Below, in pieces: positions 62,401 to 64,000 of a DNA stretch of 64,000 nucleotides. The position numbers and the translations under genes were made by a program. Origin of the DNA: Stercorarius parasiticus. Its lineage: Eukaryota > Chordata > Aves > Charadriiformes > Stercorariidae. The notes under the pieces are model-generated. The model saw only the letters and a list, made by a program, of their open reading frames with translations, did no database searches and was not told the origin of the DNA. How positions within the stretch are numbered: position 1 is the first letter of the stretch; each line of letters begins with the position of its first letter. The stretch is from assembly GCA_013396915.1 (NCBI GenBank), contig VWZL01000670.1, forward strand, positions 125,426 through 189,425, given 5' to 3'.

Positions 62401-64000
62401 AACTATGCTATGTATCTGTGTCTTTCAATTCCCTAAGGTATTTTACCAAAGGTTAATTAGTGTTTAAAATCCCAAAAATATCTTGAGAGAGTATTTTTTC
62501 ATATTAAAAAAAAAAGTTTTGTGATACCTTTCAAATCACACAAGATTTTAGAGAAGGAATCAGAAATAAAACTCAAATTTCCTGGTTCATAGTTTCTGTC
62601 TTTACATGCTCCTCTCCTTTCTGCCATTTTTTCCTCTCCTTTCAGTCATTCTTGACAGCTAATGAAAGCAGTAAGCTTTCAGGTATCTTTGAAGATAAAA
62701 GATCTTCAGCTACATGTCATTTTCTTCAAATTTGTCTTCCAAAGTCCAGTGAGCCATAAATAGACTGTTACATTGATGATATTTCTTCTAGGTCTCCACA
62801 GCTAGCTATGACTGACCAAAACAAATGTATTTTATATTTTTAAACCAAGAATAGTTGCAAAAGGTCAATACAAAAGTAAATGAAAAACAGACTGGAAAAA
62901 AAACCACCATATAAACCCACTTGAAGTACAATACAGAAGAACGCTGGCACGCACATGTCTTCCCAGATATTTTTCCTCTCTGTGATGATGCTTTATGGAA
63001 GTTAATGGTGTCATGAAAGACTGATATACTAAATGGAAGAGTGGGCTTGTAAAAAAAATGATATCTGTCAAGTAAAGAAACTACTATCAGACATGAAAGA
63101 TACCAGTCTGGCTTAACTTCAATGTGGTCATGAAATTAAAAAGGGCATTATGTTTGTGAAACACTGCAAACCTTACATCAGTGAGACCTGATAATCTTCT
63201 CTATATTACTAATAAGGAAAACCAAAGCTTAGGGGATCTACCTGTTTTAAAGAGGTAGATTTTACCATTTACTTCAAAGTAGCTTTTGTTTACACTTCAA
63301 AGATTTGAAGAAAAACCAAAGGCTGAGGAAAGAAGGTGCTTCTTTTATTCCTTTTTCTACACATGAAGAAAGTGGAGAAAAAAAGTTTCCATGTCATATA
63401 TCAGATAATGAGAATGTAAAGATGGTTAGCGATTCATTTCTGTTCAAAGCACTTCACAGCAATGGATCTGGGACTTCTGAGAGAACTCAGACAGGTCCCT
63501 CCACGTAATTATTAGGAACCAGGGCCTAAAGGTAATGGAGGGAGCCTCACATTATGTACTATCAGGTACTGCTTAAATGTTTCCCCGTCTCTCACTATAG
63601 CGAGATCTTTCAGTTTCAAGGTAGTCTACTTATCATATTTTATTTGACATCGCTGTTTACAAGCAATGTTAACTTTTCAGAAATGTATTAAGTGAGTTGA
63701 AACAAACTTTCACAGTAAAGAAATTAAATATAAAAAGGAAAGATCATTAAAATGGCATGTTAAGATATTTTTAAGTATGTGATCTGCATCTCTCAGCAGT
63801 GCAAATCAATTATCATTCATATTTTTGATCAAGACCAGTGGATTTTTTTGTGTAAAACCAACTATAATGAACCTGCAAAAGAACTGAATGTACTTCTGGT
63901 CTGTATGGAAATTTAAATTATTCAATTAGCTATAAATTTCTGCAGAAATGAAAATGCAAAATTTTTTTCTAAACCAAAGAAGCCTATCGGATAAGGAGAG
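56440..64000. other. Non-coding stretch, nothing recognised
   Basis: About 7.5 kb of AT-rich DNA to the right edge of the window. No CR1 tail or other repeat family was found. The plus-strand frame 63305-63508 has a protein-like composition (67 codons) but no recognisable domain or splice context. Confidence 0.5.

Noticed and set aside
1..64000. tRNA, rRNA, CRISPR arrays, bacterial operons
   Set aside because: No A/B-box or cloverleaf signature, no rRNA words, no regularly spaced repeats; the avian CR1 content makes prokaryotic features irrelevant.

Overview
The window looks like a gene-poor, AT-rich stretch of a bird nuclear genome. The diagnostic signal is the CR1 LINE: several copies end in the CR1 3' terminus (a motif close to GGTTGGACTAGATGATC, then AAGGTCCCTTCCAACC, then ATTCTATG-type octamers), and two copies keep recognisable reverse-transcriptase coding sequence. 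Long intergenic or intronic DNA without compact ORFs, microsatellites, and assembly gaps inside repeats also fit a vertebrate draft assembly. I cannot name the species.

Layout. 1-4120 is mostly unmarked AT-rich DNA, with a small CR1 tail at 2889-2955 and a triple CCTTAATTAA cluster at 2371-2408. At 4120-4285 there is an ancient MIR/CORE-SINE-like remnant, followed by a truncated CR1 (4429-5095) that contains a single N exactly where about 325 bp of the element is missing. 5096-24379 has no element I can name; it holds the best small candidate exons on the minus strand (16099-16244 and 15604-15742) and weaker ones. An L2-like LINE remnant lies at 24380-24845. The most structured part is 25374-27886: a CR1 copy split by an apparent solo LTR of about 1.26 kb, flanked by a 5-bp duplication GGTGA. 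That LTR itself carries a CR1-like tail and several hairpins. Next come a pyrimidine tract, a compound pentanucleotide microsatellite with a 13-N gap (28574-28676), an eroded CR1 tail and a CpG-richer patch (29700-30065). The remaining 34 kb contain CR1 tails at 35097 (plus) and 49411 (minus), an eroded antisense CR1 piece at 39060, and one coding-like minus-strand segment at 37006-37249 with plausible splice sites.

No complete protein-coding gene, tRNA, rRNA or CRISPR array could be supported. If the candidate minus-strand exons are real, the window lies inside a large minus-strand gene whose identity I do not recognise; their reading phases do not join into one chain, so intermediate exons would have to be missing from my reading. 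The alternative, that they are chance open segments in intergenic DNA, remains fully possible. Everything else is transposon debris and simple repeats: old MIR/L2 remnants first, CR1 later, and the LTR inserted into an existing CR1.
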